Assembly: GCA_035235625.1 (NCBI GenBank)
Contig: CP141142.1
Coordinates: 19,788,995-19,852,994 of the forward strand
Reading direction: 5' to 3'
Origin: Saururus chinensis
Lineage: Eukaryota > Streptophyta > Magnoliopsida > Piperales > Saururaceae
DNA length: 64,000 bases
Shown here: positions 1-14,100 of the stretch, piece by piece
Numbering within the stretch: position 1 is the first letter of the stretch
Layout: each line of letters starts with the position of its first letter
Notes under the pieces: model-generated
Told to the model about the DNA's origin: nothing
What the model saw: the letters and a program-made list of their open reading frames with translations, nothing else
The model's database searches: none
Translations under genes and position numbers: made by a program

Positions 1-2288
1 TCTAACATAAATTCAGATCATGCATAACACTACATGAACCTGCATGAGATATATCTCTAACATACATTCAGATCATGGATCAACATTCTCATTCATCATG
101 TATGTATAAGTGTCTCACATACACTACTCTAACATGCAATCCATACACAGAGAGAATAAACCTGCTCTTCAAGACCGAAGCCCACAAGTAAACCCATATT
201 AAATAAGCATGCTCCTCAAGGCCAATCCCTTTGAGCAACCCTTGCTCCTCAAGGCCAAAGCCTTCAAGCAAACCCTGCCCATCAAGCCTACACTCCCAAG
301 CAGCCCTGCTTGTCAAAACCGAAGTCCTAAGAAACAATACCTAGTAAGCCGGAGCACAAGGACAAACCAGCTGGATTCTCAGGATCCAGATAATCTCAAT
401 AATTAATCTCATCCGCAAGACAAGTACATAACTCGTCCCCACATAACTCAATTCAACTCAACTCAACCCGGTGAGTATACATGTTCTACATAGGAACTTA
501 AATCGAAATCATGTCCTTTCGGACTAGCCAAGTTCCAATTATGTCAATGGCCAATTAATCCAACAGAAAAACTCACATCATTGCACATACAATTAATTAA
601 TCACAACTAAGCATCGGTAAAATCTCATTCATGAAGTTTATCCCATGATGAATGAAACCATGATACATCTATGAGTAAGATCTACGTGAGTTCTAACACA
701 TGGAATATCTTCCCATCAGTCCCCCACATGCATCATAATCAAAATCATACATAACCATAGTTTTACAGTAGATTCCCACACATGTGTATTCATGCACTTC
801 CTAAGCACATGACCAATGTTTGGATATAAGTTCATAAGGCAAAAAAAAATGCATAAACACATTCAAACCATAATTATCAACTAAAATCTAGGGTGAGATC
901 TACCATAAACCATAAATCAATTCATGGGAAATCAAATGCTTAAATCCTACAAGTATGATTAGTCTACATATGAAGCTATAACATAATAACATCATTCCCC
1001 CACAATCATTCTCATTATATGTTGACATATTCTATCATTTATCATCTATTATCCCTGTTGAACACATGCTCCAATCATGAGAATTTCATCATTCATAGAT
1101 TCAAGGAAATGAAATGTTAACATGTATAACTATCAACATATTATACCATGTAACAAATACTTAAGCATACTTCATAAATCTTAATCACAAATTCTACACC
1201 CTTCCAGTAGCTTATTCAAACTCAAGACACTCCACATAAACATTAGAAACAACATTTGGGAGTAAACATACCGAAATAAGTAAAGGAAGCAAAATGCCAA
1301 AATTCTGCAGTGTTGCCCAATATGTAGTGTAGCCGATCAATCAGCACAGTAGGTTGTTCGATTGCCAACAAAGCAGATTGAAGTCTTGTTCTTCGTTTCG
1401 AAATTCAAAACCAAAACACTATTAAAGAACTTTAAAACATTCATCTCAAGCCTCATACACCATCAAAATTAAATCAAATATTCCCAAAAGCTAATTGAAC
1501 TCATTCTAAAGTAAAACCCTAAGAAATCAAGTCAAGAAATTAACATTTTAAAAATATTCTATTAAAACCCTAATTAAGCAAACCCATTCAAGTAAAACCA
1601 CTAAAATCGATATTTTTACCACAACAAGGCTGAGATTTGAAAACCCATTACCTCCCCACTTAATTTGGGTCAAATTAATCCTTCAATCACCTCTAAAACC
1701 TTCCAAAAGCATGTTTTTTATATTAATACGCATCTAAACTCGATTTAACCATGAAAATCATAAAGCAAACCCTAGATCTAGAGCTCAGGAGACATAAAAA
1801 TGAATTTTTGAAGGTTAGGGTTTATCATAGAGGAATAAAACAGTGATATAATGCTTTCAAAATGGATTGAATCCATGGCGGAAAATAAGATTAAAAGGAT
1901 TTTAAGAAAAATCCTAGAAATTTAGCAGGGATTAAGCAAACCTTACCTCTAATTGTTTCCTTTTGGGCCTAATTGGGATTAGGCTCTAAATCTCCTAGTT
2001 TAGCCTTTTCCCAATTTGAAAATGACTCGGCCCCTTTCCTTTTATAAGAAGGGTTAGGCTATACCTAGTTGAAATTTGGGGTGAAAATATAATTTTTAAC
2101 AAAAAAGAAAAATTGGCAATTTAACCTAAATTAGGACCAAAAAATTTTTGAAAATTTTTATAATGACTTCCTTTGATGTCGGGGACATTTTAGATTTCAT
2201 CATTTTTCCCGAATTGTGGCTATCATATTTCAAAAAAAAATAAAAAGTTTTAAGAAAATGTGTTAAAAATTTTGAGGTGTTAATCACT
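1..2288 (+). mobile_element. Gypsy-type LTR, 3' part (copy A of a tandem duplication)
   Basis: This is the distal part of a long LTR whose start lies off the window. It matches 5404-7750 base for base over most of its length, with some small gaps, and ends at the same GAGGTGTTAATCA terminus. The first 130 bases lie in a 60-65 bp tandem repeat and 150-340 in a second repeat (CTCCTCAAGGCC units); both are also present in copy B. There is no gene here: the open frames come from the tandem repeats. It is a fossil, older than the duplication that copied it. Confidence 0.75.
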
Positions 2289-4054
2289 GTATCTTCTTCT
2301 CTTAATCATAATTTAGGAAGGTTGTCTTGACATTGATTGGGTGCAAGTCTCTAAGTTTAATATCTATTTAGAAAAGTATAGCAGATCACTAGATTGCCCT
2401 TAGTCCAATTAACTATGTAGATAAGGACTACAAGTTCTTGCCTTATTATGCATAATTTTTATGTATAGTGTAATGAATTAAATATTCTCTTCAAACTCAC
2501 TCACTCATTTTTGAAATCTTCATGTAAAATATCATTTTAGTTGTGGAAAAGCTTCATTAATTCACCATGAATCTTTCAACTCTAAGCTTTATGTGAATCC
2601 TCTTTGCAAAAGAATGTACAAAAGGTATAAACCTTTTTTCTCTAATCTCCTCTATGTTCTCCTCTATCAAATTTCATGATTTCTGAACCCTTAAATAACT
2701 CTTTAAGTTGGTTTAGGCCTTTGACTTCAATAAGGAATGAAATTGAAATTTGAATGGCTTAATTCGGGTAATTTGTCCGTAAAGAAATCGATTATTCTAA
2801 ACAATGATCGATCATTCACTGATTATTTTGTGCATGATACTTCAAGAGATTAATCAATCAACAAAGGTGATCAATCAATAACTCTCAGCTTTTTTTTACA
2901 CAGGGTGAAATCAAGTGCAGATCGATCGTTCAGATTAATTGTATGTCTAATGATTGATAGTTTAGTATGTATTTTTACCATTTTTCTCCTTCTACCTTAA
3001 AACCTTTTGAAACAAATGAAATCACTTCGAAAACTTGTCCAATTAATTTTGGTACGAGAATGTGATCTGAATAAGCTTCAAAATACTTTAACATTCTTCA
3101 GTCTGCTATCTTGTTCCATAAGAATACATCTACACCTATTTTTCAAGTCTATCAATTACAAATCTAACTCGACCATAACAACATCTAATCAAATTCTAAG
3201 ACTCAATACATACACAAGGTTTCTAAACATTACTTTGATAAATATATTAGCTAATCACCTTGACATATGGCTCATATGTTCTTACAAACTTTATGTCTAA
3301 CTGAGCTACTATAGCTAGCACACACCTAATAGATGTAAATCTACTCATAGGTCAATAGGTCTCCTTCAAGTCAATGCCCCTGAGTTGAGTGAAACCCTAA
3401 ACTACCAAACTTGCCTTAAATTTATCTATAGACCCATATATCTTGAAATTTTCTATTAAATATCCACTTACAACCAATTGGCTTTCTTTCACTTGTCATT
3501 CATTGGAATCTAGACTATCCATTTCCTACTCCTATGTCATTGGACAATAAAACAAGGGTTCATATATTGTTACTTCATCCTCTCCTAATATGGCATAGAA
3601 GTCACGTAAGATAGTTGAGAATGAGGGTCTTCTCTCACTCACCACTCTTGCTGCGAATTCCCCCCTAAGTTCAAATCTTATAACCTCCTTAGTAGTAGTA
3701 AAGTCTTGCTCACTACAAATTTTAGGGTCTAGGTTCTCTTCTAGAAAATATGCATCTCTAGATTCAATGACCTCTACTATCCCATCAAAATGGTGTACGA
3801 CAGACATGTATCCCTTAGAACGTACATTGTACTCTATAAAGTTATATTTATTTGTCTTAGGGTCCAACTTATTTCAATGTTAAATATAACTTAAGTCTAG
3901 ACATCTACATCCCCATAACTCATAAAGTGTCCTATTGATATCCGTAGTTGGTACACGGTTAAGTACATATACAGTAGTGTCTAGTGTCTCTCCCCAAAAA
4001 TTAGTTCCTAGTTTTGAGTGATTCAACATTGATATAACCATGTTTAGGAGTGTT
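2289..4054 (-). mobile_element. Copia element 3' part (copy A): integrase end and reverse transcriptase remnants
   Basis: The minus strand carries remnants of a Ty1/copia pol gene. Around 3880-4054 is the end of the integrase core (motifs such as [15 protein letters not shown] and LNRVP). At 3532-3867 is the integrase C-terminal linker (YNVRSKGY, IESRDAYFLEE). Weak reverse-transcriptase traces lie at about 3000-3500. The same segment occurs at 7751-9580. Homology between copies stops at 4054 inside the integrase core, which marks the edge of the duplication. The element is heavily broken. Confidence 0.75.
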
Positions 4055-4400
4055 TTAACTCTTACATGTTTGATCCTGTACCCCATGAGTATACATTGCC
4101 TTCAGCAAATTCCATGGCATCTAGTTTTTCCTCAAAAGTTAAAGTGATGCATCAGTGACATTCCATTCCATTTTGACCTTGGAGCTTATTAATCATAATG
4201 AGCTTCAATTTTCGATACTATGTGTATGGATGTATAAGTAAGTTTGTGAGTTTTTTAGTAAGCTGTAAGTTTCTAAGTATGTTTGTAAGACTCTCAGCAA
4301 GACTATAATAGTAAAATTATAAGCAAGACTATAAGTGGATGTTCCTGAAGAAGACTATATGTGCATGATTTTGTTGTATGGTGTGACTTTAATTATTATA
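4055..4400. other. Unassigned spacer between duplication copies
   Basis: About 345 bases with no gene and no recognisable element part. It has short direct repeats of the type AAGTTTCTAAGTATG and GTAAGACT around 4245-4340. It separates the end of copy A homology from the start of the LTR at 4401. Confidence 0.5.
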
Positions 4401-5149
4401 TGTATCACGCCCCATCACTGCCCGACCGAGGCCAAACCCGGTCCAAGGGGCGGTCAAGTGCACGAGCGCGACAGAATTGAAAAAGATTAAAGAATAGCAG
4501 AAGACTTGGCCCCTTATAAGGGAAAATTAACTAGCCGAGTTACGAACCACATAACCTTTGACTAAGAGTAAATAAGTAGAATAAAAGAAGACTTTAATTT
4601 AGAATTAGTTCACAAGTCTTACCCACATACATCAAATCCTAAGCCAACACACAGGGCTCAAATCATAAAGTATAAAATAGATCTAAAAGCATAAGGTGTT
4701 CACGAGTTTGATACAACGACCAACATACACGATGTTCTATACTCATTACAAAGTAAATCAGAAAAAAATAATAATGTCTAGAGGCATCCACACCTACTCC
4801 CATGCTGTCCCCGACTGCTCCTCTTATAGAGGATCCTGCCCAACTACATGTCGAACTATGTAGCACCAAAACAAAACAAGAAAAGTAGGGTGAGTAAAAC
4901 TCAACAAGGTTTGTAATACGATGACAATAATTAGAAAACTATCACGGCATGGCAATATAGCAATTTAGATCAATGATTGACATAGTATACATTTTTTTTA
5001 TCATTCCCTTACTAAACCCCTATTTATCTATAAACTTAAGAACTAGTATGCATATGACACACCTATCAAGGTCAAGCCATAAATGATCAAGTTATAACCT
5101 AACATCTGTCCTGGATAGGTAATAGTTCACTTCTAATCAATTCAAGCAT

Positions 5150-5490
5150 AGTATCACACATAAACCGCATGATATGTGTCTTTCACACACTTTTTGATCA
5201 TACAACCATATCACATAAACCTGCATAATAGTGTCTCAATCACACCATTCAAATCATGCATTCATATCACATAAACTTGCATAGTAGTATCTCTATCACA
5301 CAATTCACATCATTCAAAATATCACATAAACCGCTTGAGAAGTGTCTCTTCCACACATTCAGATCATGCATAACACTACATAAACCTGCATGAGTTGTAT
5401 CTCTACCACATATTAAGATCATGCATAACACTATATAAACCTGCATGAGATGTATCTCTAACATACATTCAGATCATGCATCAACATTCT
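5150..5490. repeat. Tandem repeat, period about 60-65 bp, inside the LTR
   Basis: About five to six degenerate units share CACATAAACCTGCATGA, then GTGTCTCT, then ACACATTCAGATCATG. The same array crosses the window start at 1-130. It is a minisatellite-like array inside an LTR, not CRISPR: there are no unique spacers and the units are contiguous. Confidence 0.8.
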
Positions 5491-5559
5491 CATTAATCAT
5501 GTATGTATAAGTGTCTCACATACACTACTCTAATAAGCAATCCATACATAGAGAGAATA

Positions 5560-5745
5560 AACTTGCTCTTCAAGGCCGAAGCCCACGAGCAAACCCATAT
5601 TAAATAGACATGCTCCTCGAGGCCAACGCCTTTAAGCAACCCTTGCTCCTCAAGGCCAAAGCCATCGAGCAACCCCTGCCCATCAAACCTACACTCCCAA
5701 GCAGCTTTGCATGTCAAAACTGAAGTCCTAAGTAACAGCACCTAG
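5560..5745. repeat. Tandem repeat, CTCCTCAAGGCC units
   Basis: Three to four degenerate units carry TGCTCCTCAAGGCCAAAGCC followed by GAGCAACCC. The array is copied at about 160-340. It explains the repetitive open frames seen here on both strands, which I do not call as genes. Confidence 0.75.
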
Positions 5746-7750
5746 TAAGCCGGTGCACTAGGACAAACCGGCAGGATTCTCAGGGTTCAGATAATCTCAA
5801 TAACTAATCTCATCTGCAAGACAAGTACACAACTCATCCCCACATAACTAAATTTGACTCAACTCAACCCAGTGAGTATACATGTTCCACATAGGAACTC
5901 AAATCGAAATCATGTCCTTGTGGACCAGCCAAGTTCCGATTAAGTCAACGGTCAATTAATTCGGCACAAAATCTCACATCATTGCACATATAATTAATCA
6001 ATCACAACAAAGCATCGGTAAAATCTCATTCATGAAGTTTGTCCCGTGATGCATGAAATCATGATACATCCATGAGCAAGATCTACATAGGTTCCAACAC
6101 ATGAAATGTCCTCCCATCAGTCCCCCACATGCATCATAATCGAAATCATACATAACCATGGCTTTATAGTAAATTCCCACACGTATGTGTTCATGCATTT
6201 CCTAAGAACATGACCAATGCTTAGATATAAGTTCATAAGGCAAAACATGCATGCTTAAACACATTCAAACCATGATTACCAACTAAAATCTAGGTTGAGA
6301 TCTACCATAAACCATAAATCCATTCATGTGAAATCAAATGCTTAAATCCTACAAGCATGATTAGTCTACACATGAAGCTATAACATAATAACATCATTCA
6401 CCCACAATCATTCTTATTATATGTTGGCATATCTTATCATTTATCATGTATTATCCCTAGTGAATACATGCTTCAATTATGAGAATTCTATCATCCATAG
6501 ATTCAAGGAAATAAAATGTTAACATGTATAACTATCAACATATTATACCACATAACAAATACTTAAGCATACTTCATAAATCTCCATCACAAATTCTACA
6601 CCCTTCCAAAATATTATTCTAACTCAAGACACTCCACATGAACATTAGAAACAACATTTGGGAGTAAACATACCGAAATAAGCAAAGGAAGTAAAATGCC
6701 AATAAAATGCCAAAATTCTGCTGTGTCTTTGATCGATCGGCCTGCAAGGCCGTTTGATCAGCTAGCTTTAAAATCTGCCCAATATGTAGTGTAGCCGATC
6801 GATCGGCACAGTAGGCTGTTCGATTGCCAACAAAGTATATGAAAGTCTTCTTCTTCATTTCGAAATTCAAAACCGAAACATCATTGAAGAACTTTAAAAC
6901 ATTCATCCCGAGCCTCATACACCATCAAAATTAAGTCAAATCTTCTAGAAAGCTAATTAAACCCATTCTAAGGTAAAACCCTAAGAAATCCACACAAGAA
7001 ATTAACACTTTACAAATATTCCATTATAGCCCTAATTAAGCGAACCCATTCAAGTAAAACCACAAAAATCGATATTTTTTCCACAACAAGGCTGAGATTT
7101 AAAAACCCATGACCTCTCCACTTACTTTAGGTAGGATTAATCCTTCAATCACTTCCAAAACCTTCCAAAAGCATTATTTTTATATTAATACACATCTAAA
7201 CTCGATTTAACCTTAAAAATCATAAAGCAAACCCTAGATCTAGAGCTTAGGAGACATGAAAATGAATTCTTGAAGGTTAGGGTTTATAATAGAGGAAAAA
7301 ATAGTGATTTAATGCTTTCAAAATGGATTGAATCCATGGTGAAAAATAAGATTAAGAGCATTTTAAGAAAAACCCTAGAGATTTAGCAAGGATTAAGCAA
7401 AACTTACCTTTAATTGTTTTGTTTTTGGGCCTAATTGGGATTAAGCTCTAAATCTACTAGTTTAGCCTTTTCCCAATTTGGAAATGACTCGGTCCCTTTC
7501 CTTTTACAAGAAGGGTTGGGCTATACCTAATTAAAATTTGGGGTGAAAATAGACTTTTTAACTAAAATTAGGAAAATTGGCAATTTAACCCAAATTAGGA
7601 CAAGCAAAATTTTACAAAATTTTATAATGACTTCCTTTGATGTCGGGGGCATTTTAGATTTCATCACTTTTCCCGAATTGTGGTTGTCATCTTGCAAAAG
7701 AAATTATAAAGTTTTAAAAAAATGTGTCAAAAATTTTGAGGTGTTAATCA

Positions 7751-9946
7751 CCATATCTTCTTCTCTAAATCATAATTTATGAAGGTTGTCTTAACATTGA
7801 TTGGGTGCAAGTCTCTGAGTTTAATATTTGTTTAGAAGAGTGCAGCAGATCACTAGATTGCCCTTAGTCCAATTAACTATGTAGATAAGGACTACAAGTT
7901 CTTGCCTTATTACGCATAATTTTTATGTATAGTGTAATGAATTAAATATTCTCTTCAAACTCACTCACTCATTTTTGAAATCTTCATGTAAAATATCATT
8001 TTAGTTGTAGAAAAGCTTCATTAATTAACCATTAATCTTCAACTCCAAGCTTTATGTGAATCCTCTTTGGGAAAGAATGTGCAAAAGGTATAAACCTTTT
8101 TTCTCTAATCTCCTCTATGTTCTCCTCTATCAAATTTCATGATTTCTGAACCCTTACATAACTCTTTAAGTTGGTTTAGGCCTTTGACTTCAATAAGGAA
8201 AGAAATTGAAATTTGAATGGCTTAAATAGGGTAATTTGTCCTTAAAGAAATTGATTGTTCTAAATAATGATCGATCATTCACTGTTTATTTTGTGCATGA
8301 TACTTCAAGAAATTGATCAATCAACAAAGGTGATCAATCGATAACTCTCAGCTTTTTTTTACACAGGGTGAAATCAAGTGCAGATCGATCATTCAGATTA
8401 ATTGTATGTCAAATGATTGATAGTTTAGTCTGTATTTTTACCATGTTTCTCCTTTTATCTTAAAACCTTTTGAAACAACTGAAATCACTTCAAAAACTTG
8501 TCCAAGTAATTTTGGTATGAGAATGTGACCTGAATAAGCTTCAAAAGACTTTAACATTCTCCAGTCTTCTATCTTGTTCCAAAAGAACACATCTACTCCT
8601 ATTTTTCATGTCTATCAATTACAAATCTAAATCAACCACAACAACATCTAATCAAATTCTAAGACTTAATACATACACAAGGTTTCTAGACATAACTTTG
8701 ATAAATATATTAGCTAATCACATTGACACATGGCTCATATGTTCTTACAAACTTTATATCTAACTGAGCTACAACAGCTAGCACACACCTAATAGATGTA
8801 AATCTACTCATAGGTCAATAGGTTTCCTTCAAGTCAATGCCCTGAGTTGAGTGAAACCCTAAACTACCAATCTTGCCTTAAATTTATCTATAGACCCATA
8901 TATCTTGAAAATCTCTATTAAAAATCCAGTTACAACCAATAGGCTTTCTTTCACTAGTCAAGTCAACCATTTCCCAGACTTGGTTCATAATAAAATCAAT
9001 TTCCTTTTCAACAACTGCTTGGCATTCATTGAAATCTAGACTATACATTTCCTACTCCTAGGTCATTGGATCATAAAACAAGGGTTTATATATTGTTACT
9101 TCATCCTCTCCTAATATGGCATAGAAGTCACGTAAGATAGTTGAGAATGAGGGTCTTCTCTCACTCACCACTCTTACTGCAAATTCCCTCCTAAGTTCAA
9201 ATCTCATAACCTCCTTAGTAGTAGTAGAGTCTTGCTCACTAAGAATTTTAGGGTCTAGGTCCTCTTCTAGAAAATATGTATCCCTAGATTCAATGACCTC
9301 CTCTATCCCATCAAAATGGTGTACTACAGACATGTATCCCTTAGAACACACATTGTACTCTATAAAGTTATACTTCGTTGTCTTAGGGTCCAACTTATTT
9401 CAATGTTAAAGATAACTTAAGTTTAGACATCTACATGCTCATAACTCATAAGGTGTCCTATTGACATCCTTAGTCGGTACATGATCAAGTACATATACAG
9501 TAGTGTCTAATGCATCTCCCCAAAAATTAGTTCCTAGTTTTGAGTGAGTTAACATTGACCTAACCATGTTTAGGAGTGTTTTATTTGGGCTTTCAGCAAC
9601 TTCATTTTGCATAGGAGTATTGGGTAAGGTGTATTGGTGTACTATTCCTAGGTTGGTGAAAGAGTCAAACTCATCATATGTACATTCCCCACCTATGTCC
9701 ATTCTTATGACTCTAATTAATTTACCTAATTGAATCTACTTTAGTCTTGAATTCTTTGAATTTCTCAAATGCTTAAGACTTTCACATTAGGTGGTACATA
9801 TATTCAATCCTGGAATAATCATCTATGAATGTACTGATATAAATCATACTTCTGTGGGTTTTAACATTCATTGGCTGACATATGTCAAAGTGTATGACAT
9901 CTAAGAGGTCTATGGCATGCTTACCAATTGGGAAGGGATGCCCAAT
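7751..9946 (-). mobile_element. Copia element A, 3' half (copy B): integrase and reverse transcriptase remnants
   Basis: Minus-strand Ty1/copia pol. The integrase core lies at about 9439-9946 ([45 protein letters not shown]), the C-terminal linker at 9058-9393, and reverse-transcriptase traces at about 8480-9055 (EKEIDFIMNQVWEMVD region). 7751-8480 is non-coding 3' sequence with GATCGATCATT. The element is interrupted at 9946 by an opposite-strand copia element and resumes at 17423. It is an old, multiply broken fossil. Confidence 0.8.
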
Positions 9947-11185
9947 ATATAAGCACATAAGTGTCCATATGTCATATTTTGGCTTTCTTCTTTGATCAAA
10001 ACAATGTCATTAATGTGTAGTTTAGAGTCAATTTAAGTTTGAAGATTGATTTCAGAAGATGAAGTGAAAGGAAGACTCAAATCAGTGTTTTTTCAAGTAA
10101 GAACATGCGCATACATCACATTCACACATTTTAGGGTAAAAGAGATCTTTAGTGAAATGAGGAGAATTTGAGGTTTTTCAAGAGAAAAATAAAAAATTTG
10201 GTCAAAACTTTTAATCACCATATTGGAACGATCAATTGATTTTGAACTATAGCCAAGTCTATGAAATAGTGTTAGTAGATCATTCGCTTCTATCAATGAT
10301 CAGTCAGCACTCGAAAATACGATTTGTTAAAGAAGTTGAGAGTTCATCGATCGATCTCCTGGTTGAAAGATTACTTGTTGGAAGAGTCATAATGTAATAC
10401 GAATAGCAATCACCTGATCGCCTTGTTTGAACACAGAGTTGCCTAATTTGAGCATTTTCAATTTAATTTAGATTCCTAGATTGAGTCATATTTCTTATGA
10501 GACTTGGGAGTCTATAAAATGGGCATGGGATGTCATAGACAAGAGAGAGAAGTCTTAGAAAAATTAGAGAACTTGTGTAGAGTTTCTCTAATTAAGTTTT
10601 TTAGATAATTAGCCTTCTAGAGTGAGAGTGTTTACCTTAATCAAAACAGTGATTAGAGGTGAGATGAAAACACACAAACACATGTGAGGTATGCTATGTA
10701 CTTAAGATTTTATTGTTGAGAAGATCAAGAAGATTAGAAGATACAGTCAAAATGAGGAGATGAAAAATCTGTATTAATCAAAGAGCATAAAGAGGAGAAG
10801 ATCAAACTAGTGCCGGTAAACAACCAAGGATTACTTGATTCATAATTCAAGAGTGTTATGAAGAAGCAGTTGTTTGAAGAAAAAGAATGAGTCTTTTATC
10901 TTCGTAATCGGTAATTCTACAATCTCATGTTTACATAGTGCGTAGTTGATCTAGACAAAGTGTCCTTTGGTTTTTCCTTAGTTGGGATTCTACATAAAAA
11001 AAATTATCTCGCTTGCTGATTTGCTTGCGAATATTTTTTTAGAAGACATTGGAATTAGGAACACTAATTAGAACAAAATCTATGATTATTTTGTTTAAAA
11101 AAGGGAAGATAAATCTGGTAACTTAATTATGAGTTAGAGGCACATTATGTTTTCTCAGTTTATCTATGCCACACACAATTCACAA
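9947..11185 (+). repeat. 5' LTR of copia element B
   Basis: It aligns along its length with 16255-17422: both begin near TATAAG then TGTCCATATG, share GATCAAAACAATxTCATT, and end near CACAATTCACAA. The copies are clearly diverged, consistent with an old insertion. It contains a TATCGATCGATC-type motif near 10345. Boundaries are approximate because the ends are not clean TG...CA. Confidence 0.7.
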
Positions 11186-14100
11186 ACCAACAAGATGTAG
11201 ATGAAGTTATTTGAATATTTTCTAAGATTATTCAAGTGTTTTTTAAGTTTGATTGTGTTTTCCCTTGGAATGCAAAAACATTCTTAGCTTATCTCTATTT
11301 GTGTCAAATTTTGTTGTGGCTATGAATAATCATGTCTTTGATTAATTGAAGATGCATAGAGCAAATTTGTGTGTTACAGAGCATGAAAGTTCTCAACTTG
11401 TACATGACAAATCCTTATGTAGTACCAAAAATCTTGAATTGCTTGAGTAAATTGAAAATTTGGAAGAAGAATTAAATACTTCTATTTTAAAATTGAAAAA
11501 AAATTAAAGGTAAGAAAAAACTTGATAAAAATCTCTCTTTTTGACAATTTGGAAGTGATAAAAGTAGTTTAGGGTATGTCAGACATATGAACACAAATTC
11601 CCTAGGAAGCAATAAATTTGTTAAGGCTAGAGAATTCAATGATAGTATGCTAGTACCTCAATTTCTAAACTTTTGGTTAGGAAATAATTTCTTAAGAAAG
11701 AACTAGTGACTAAATTTGAGCTTATCATAAATCAATGACGAATCCACAATTTGTGAGAAATAATGTAAAATATAACTTGCTTAGACAAATCACATGGATG
11801 GGGAGAAACTTAAGGTAACTTAGTCCAAAAGTTCAATGTCTTGGACAAATGGCTCACATACATGATTCTTATAAGTTTACTCATAATGGCTATCACAAGA
11901 AGGAATGTAAATTGAATACAAAAACACTTGAGAATGTAAGACATGATAAAAACTTTGGTGATAACCAAAATAATTTGGTTAAAGAAAGAAGTTGTGAAAT
12001 GACATATTGTGTACGCCACCATGAAAATTCAACATTCTAATATGTGGTACCTAGATAGTTGATGTTCGAAGCACATGATTATTGATAAATTTTGGTTTAC
12101 TTATTTTGTAGAGAAATATAATAGCAAAGTTATCTTTAAATATGGAAGTACCATAAAAATATACGGGATAGGCACATTGAAAGTTTCTAGGCTGCCTAAT
12201 TTTGATAATGCCCTGTATGTTAGTGGGTTGATGCATTAGTCAAATATGTGAGTCTGGATTTACTGTGAAGTTTACAAAGAAAGCTTGTTGTATCATTGAT
12301 AACTCTCGAATGACTTGTGTGATAGTTTTAAGAACTCATGACAATTGTTATTTTCTTGATCAAATTTATTTTGCAAACATGTCATTTCTTAATAATATTT
12401 ACTTGCTGCATCAAAGATTAGGGCATCTGAAATTTATAGATTTGGCAAAAAATAATAAAAGATAGGATCATTAGAGGTGCCCCTATTTTGAAAACTCCTG
12501 AAAACTTTCTATGTTGTTTTTCTAAAAAGGGTTAATAGTCAAAATCCCATCATAAAAAATTGAAATATGTGAGAACTGAGAGACCATTGGAGTTGATATA
12601 CATGGACCTTCTGGGACCAATGCAAACAGCCAGTTTAGGTGGTAAAATGTACATATTGGTGATGGTGGATAACTTATTAAGATTTACTTAGGTAGATTTT
12701 CTTATAATGAAGTCAGATGCTTTTAACTCAAAAGAAATGCTCTTACCACACAAAACACAAGTGGCTTACACATTCAAAATACTAGAAATGACAAAGATGG
12801 GGAATCCACTAATATAGGTTCAAACTGTTTTGTGAAAAATATGGAATTCATCATGAGTTCTCATACCCTAAGACACCTCAACAAAATAGAATAGTTGAAA
12901 GAAATAATAAGACTATTCAGGAAATAGCTAGGGTTATGCTAAATAAAAATAATTTGGCTAAATATTTTTTATAGAATTTATGAGCACTGCAGCATACACC
13001 TTCAATATAGTCTATTTAAGACCTAGTATAGTCCAAACACCTTATGAGTTTTGGAGAGGTTCAAAACTCATTGTCAAACACTCCAGTCTTTGGAAATCCT
13101 TGTAACATCTTAAGAGATTTGGAAGCCTTAGGGAGATTTGATTGCAAGAGTAATGATGGGATTTTCCTTAGATATTCTTTGACTAGTAGGGCATACAAAA
13201 TTTATAATAAATGAACTCAAACTGTCATGGAGTCTTCTAATGTGGTTGTGAATGGTGCACAAATCTTTGAAAATATAAAATATTCAAAATTAGAAAGGAA
13301 AGCAAAAAGTTGATGATTGTATTAACTATGATGGTTCACCTAACATCTTCAGTGATGCTAATAAAAAAGAATAGATATAGGTGGATGTTAATGGTGATGA
13401 TCATATATATAAATCTAAAGCTCATGAAGAAGAGCAGGAACCACAAGGTCAACCTGTTCAAGTACCTAATTAGGTTCAAATGGACTGGCCTAAAACCAAT
13501 GTGATTGGTGACATCAATGAGAAAGTGAGAACAATACATCAATTGGTAAAATAAATAAAATTTTCTTGTCATGTTTCTCTTACAAAACCAAAGAAAATTG
13601 ATGAACCTCTTTAGAATGAAAACAAGATTAATGCAATGCAAGACTTATTAGGTCAATTTACATGGAATGAGGTCTAGTTTCTTGTTCCAAACCTAAACAA
13701 GGCAATGAGATAGGTACAAAGTGGATGTACAAGAATAAGACAAATGAACAAGGTAATGTGGTAAAAAATAAAAAAAGATTAGTTGCTCAAGGTTACACAG
13801 AGGTAGAAGGGATTGATTTTGATGAAACATTTTCTTCTATTGCTAGACTTGAATCCATTAGATTGCTTCTTGCTATGGCTTATTGTTCAAAATTCAAGGT
13901 ATTTCAAATGGATGTCCAAAGTGTTTTTCTCAATAGAAACTTGAAAGAGAAAGTTTATTATAAAAGCTTTGTATTGATTAAAACAAGCACCAAGAGCATG
14001 GTATGATAGACTAGCACAACATCTTACAAAGTAGGGATATGCAATAAGTGGTGTTGACAAGATATTCTTTGTCAAGGAATATGGAAAGAATGAGTTGATG

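Larger units (their letters stand above)
4401..7750 (+). mobile_element. Long gypsy-type LTR, apparently solo (copy B)
   Basis: It starts TGTATCACGCCCC and ends GTGTTAATCA, close to the TGTCACGCCCC start and TGTTACA end common in Ty3/gypsy (chromovirus-type) LTRs. It is about 3.35 kb long. No gypsy coding region adjoins either side; copia DNA follows directly, so it reads as a solo LTR. Flanks are TTATA on the left and CCATA on the right, so no clean target duplication is visible. It contains two tandem repeat arrays and GATCGATCGG motifs near 6730 and 6797. Its distal two thirds are duplicated at 1-2288. Confidence 0.7.

Noticed and set aside
89-337. 82-aa open frame repeated at 5493-5741
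   Set aside because: It is a read-through of the CTCCTCAAGGCC tandem repeat in the duplicated LTR, without coding signature.
5150-5490. Regularly spaced repeats resembling a CRISPR array
   Set aside because: Units are contiguous and degenerate with no unique spacers, inside an LTR of a plant genome.
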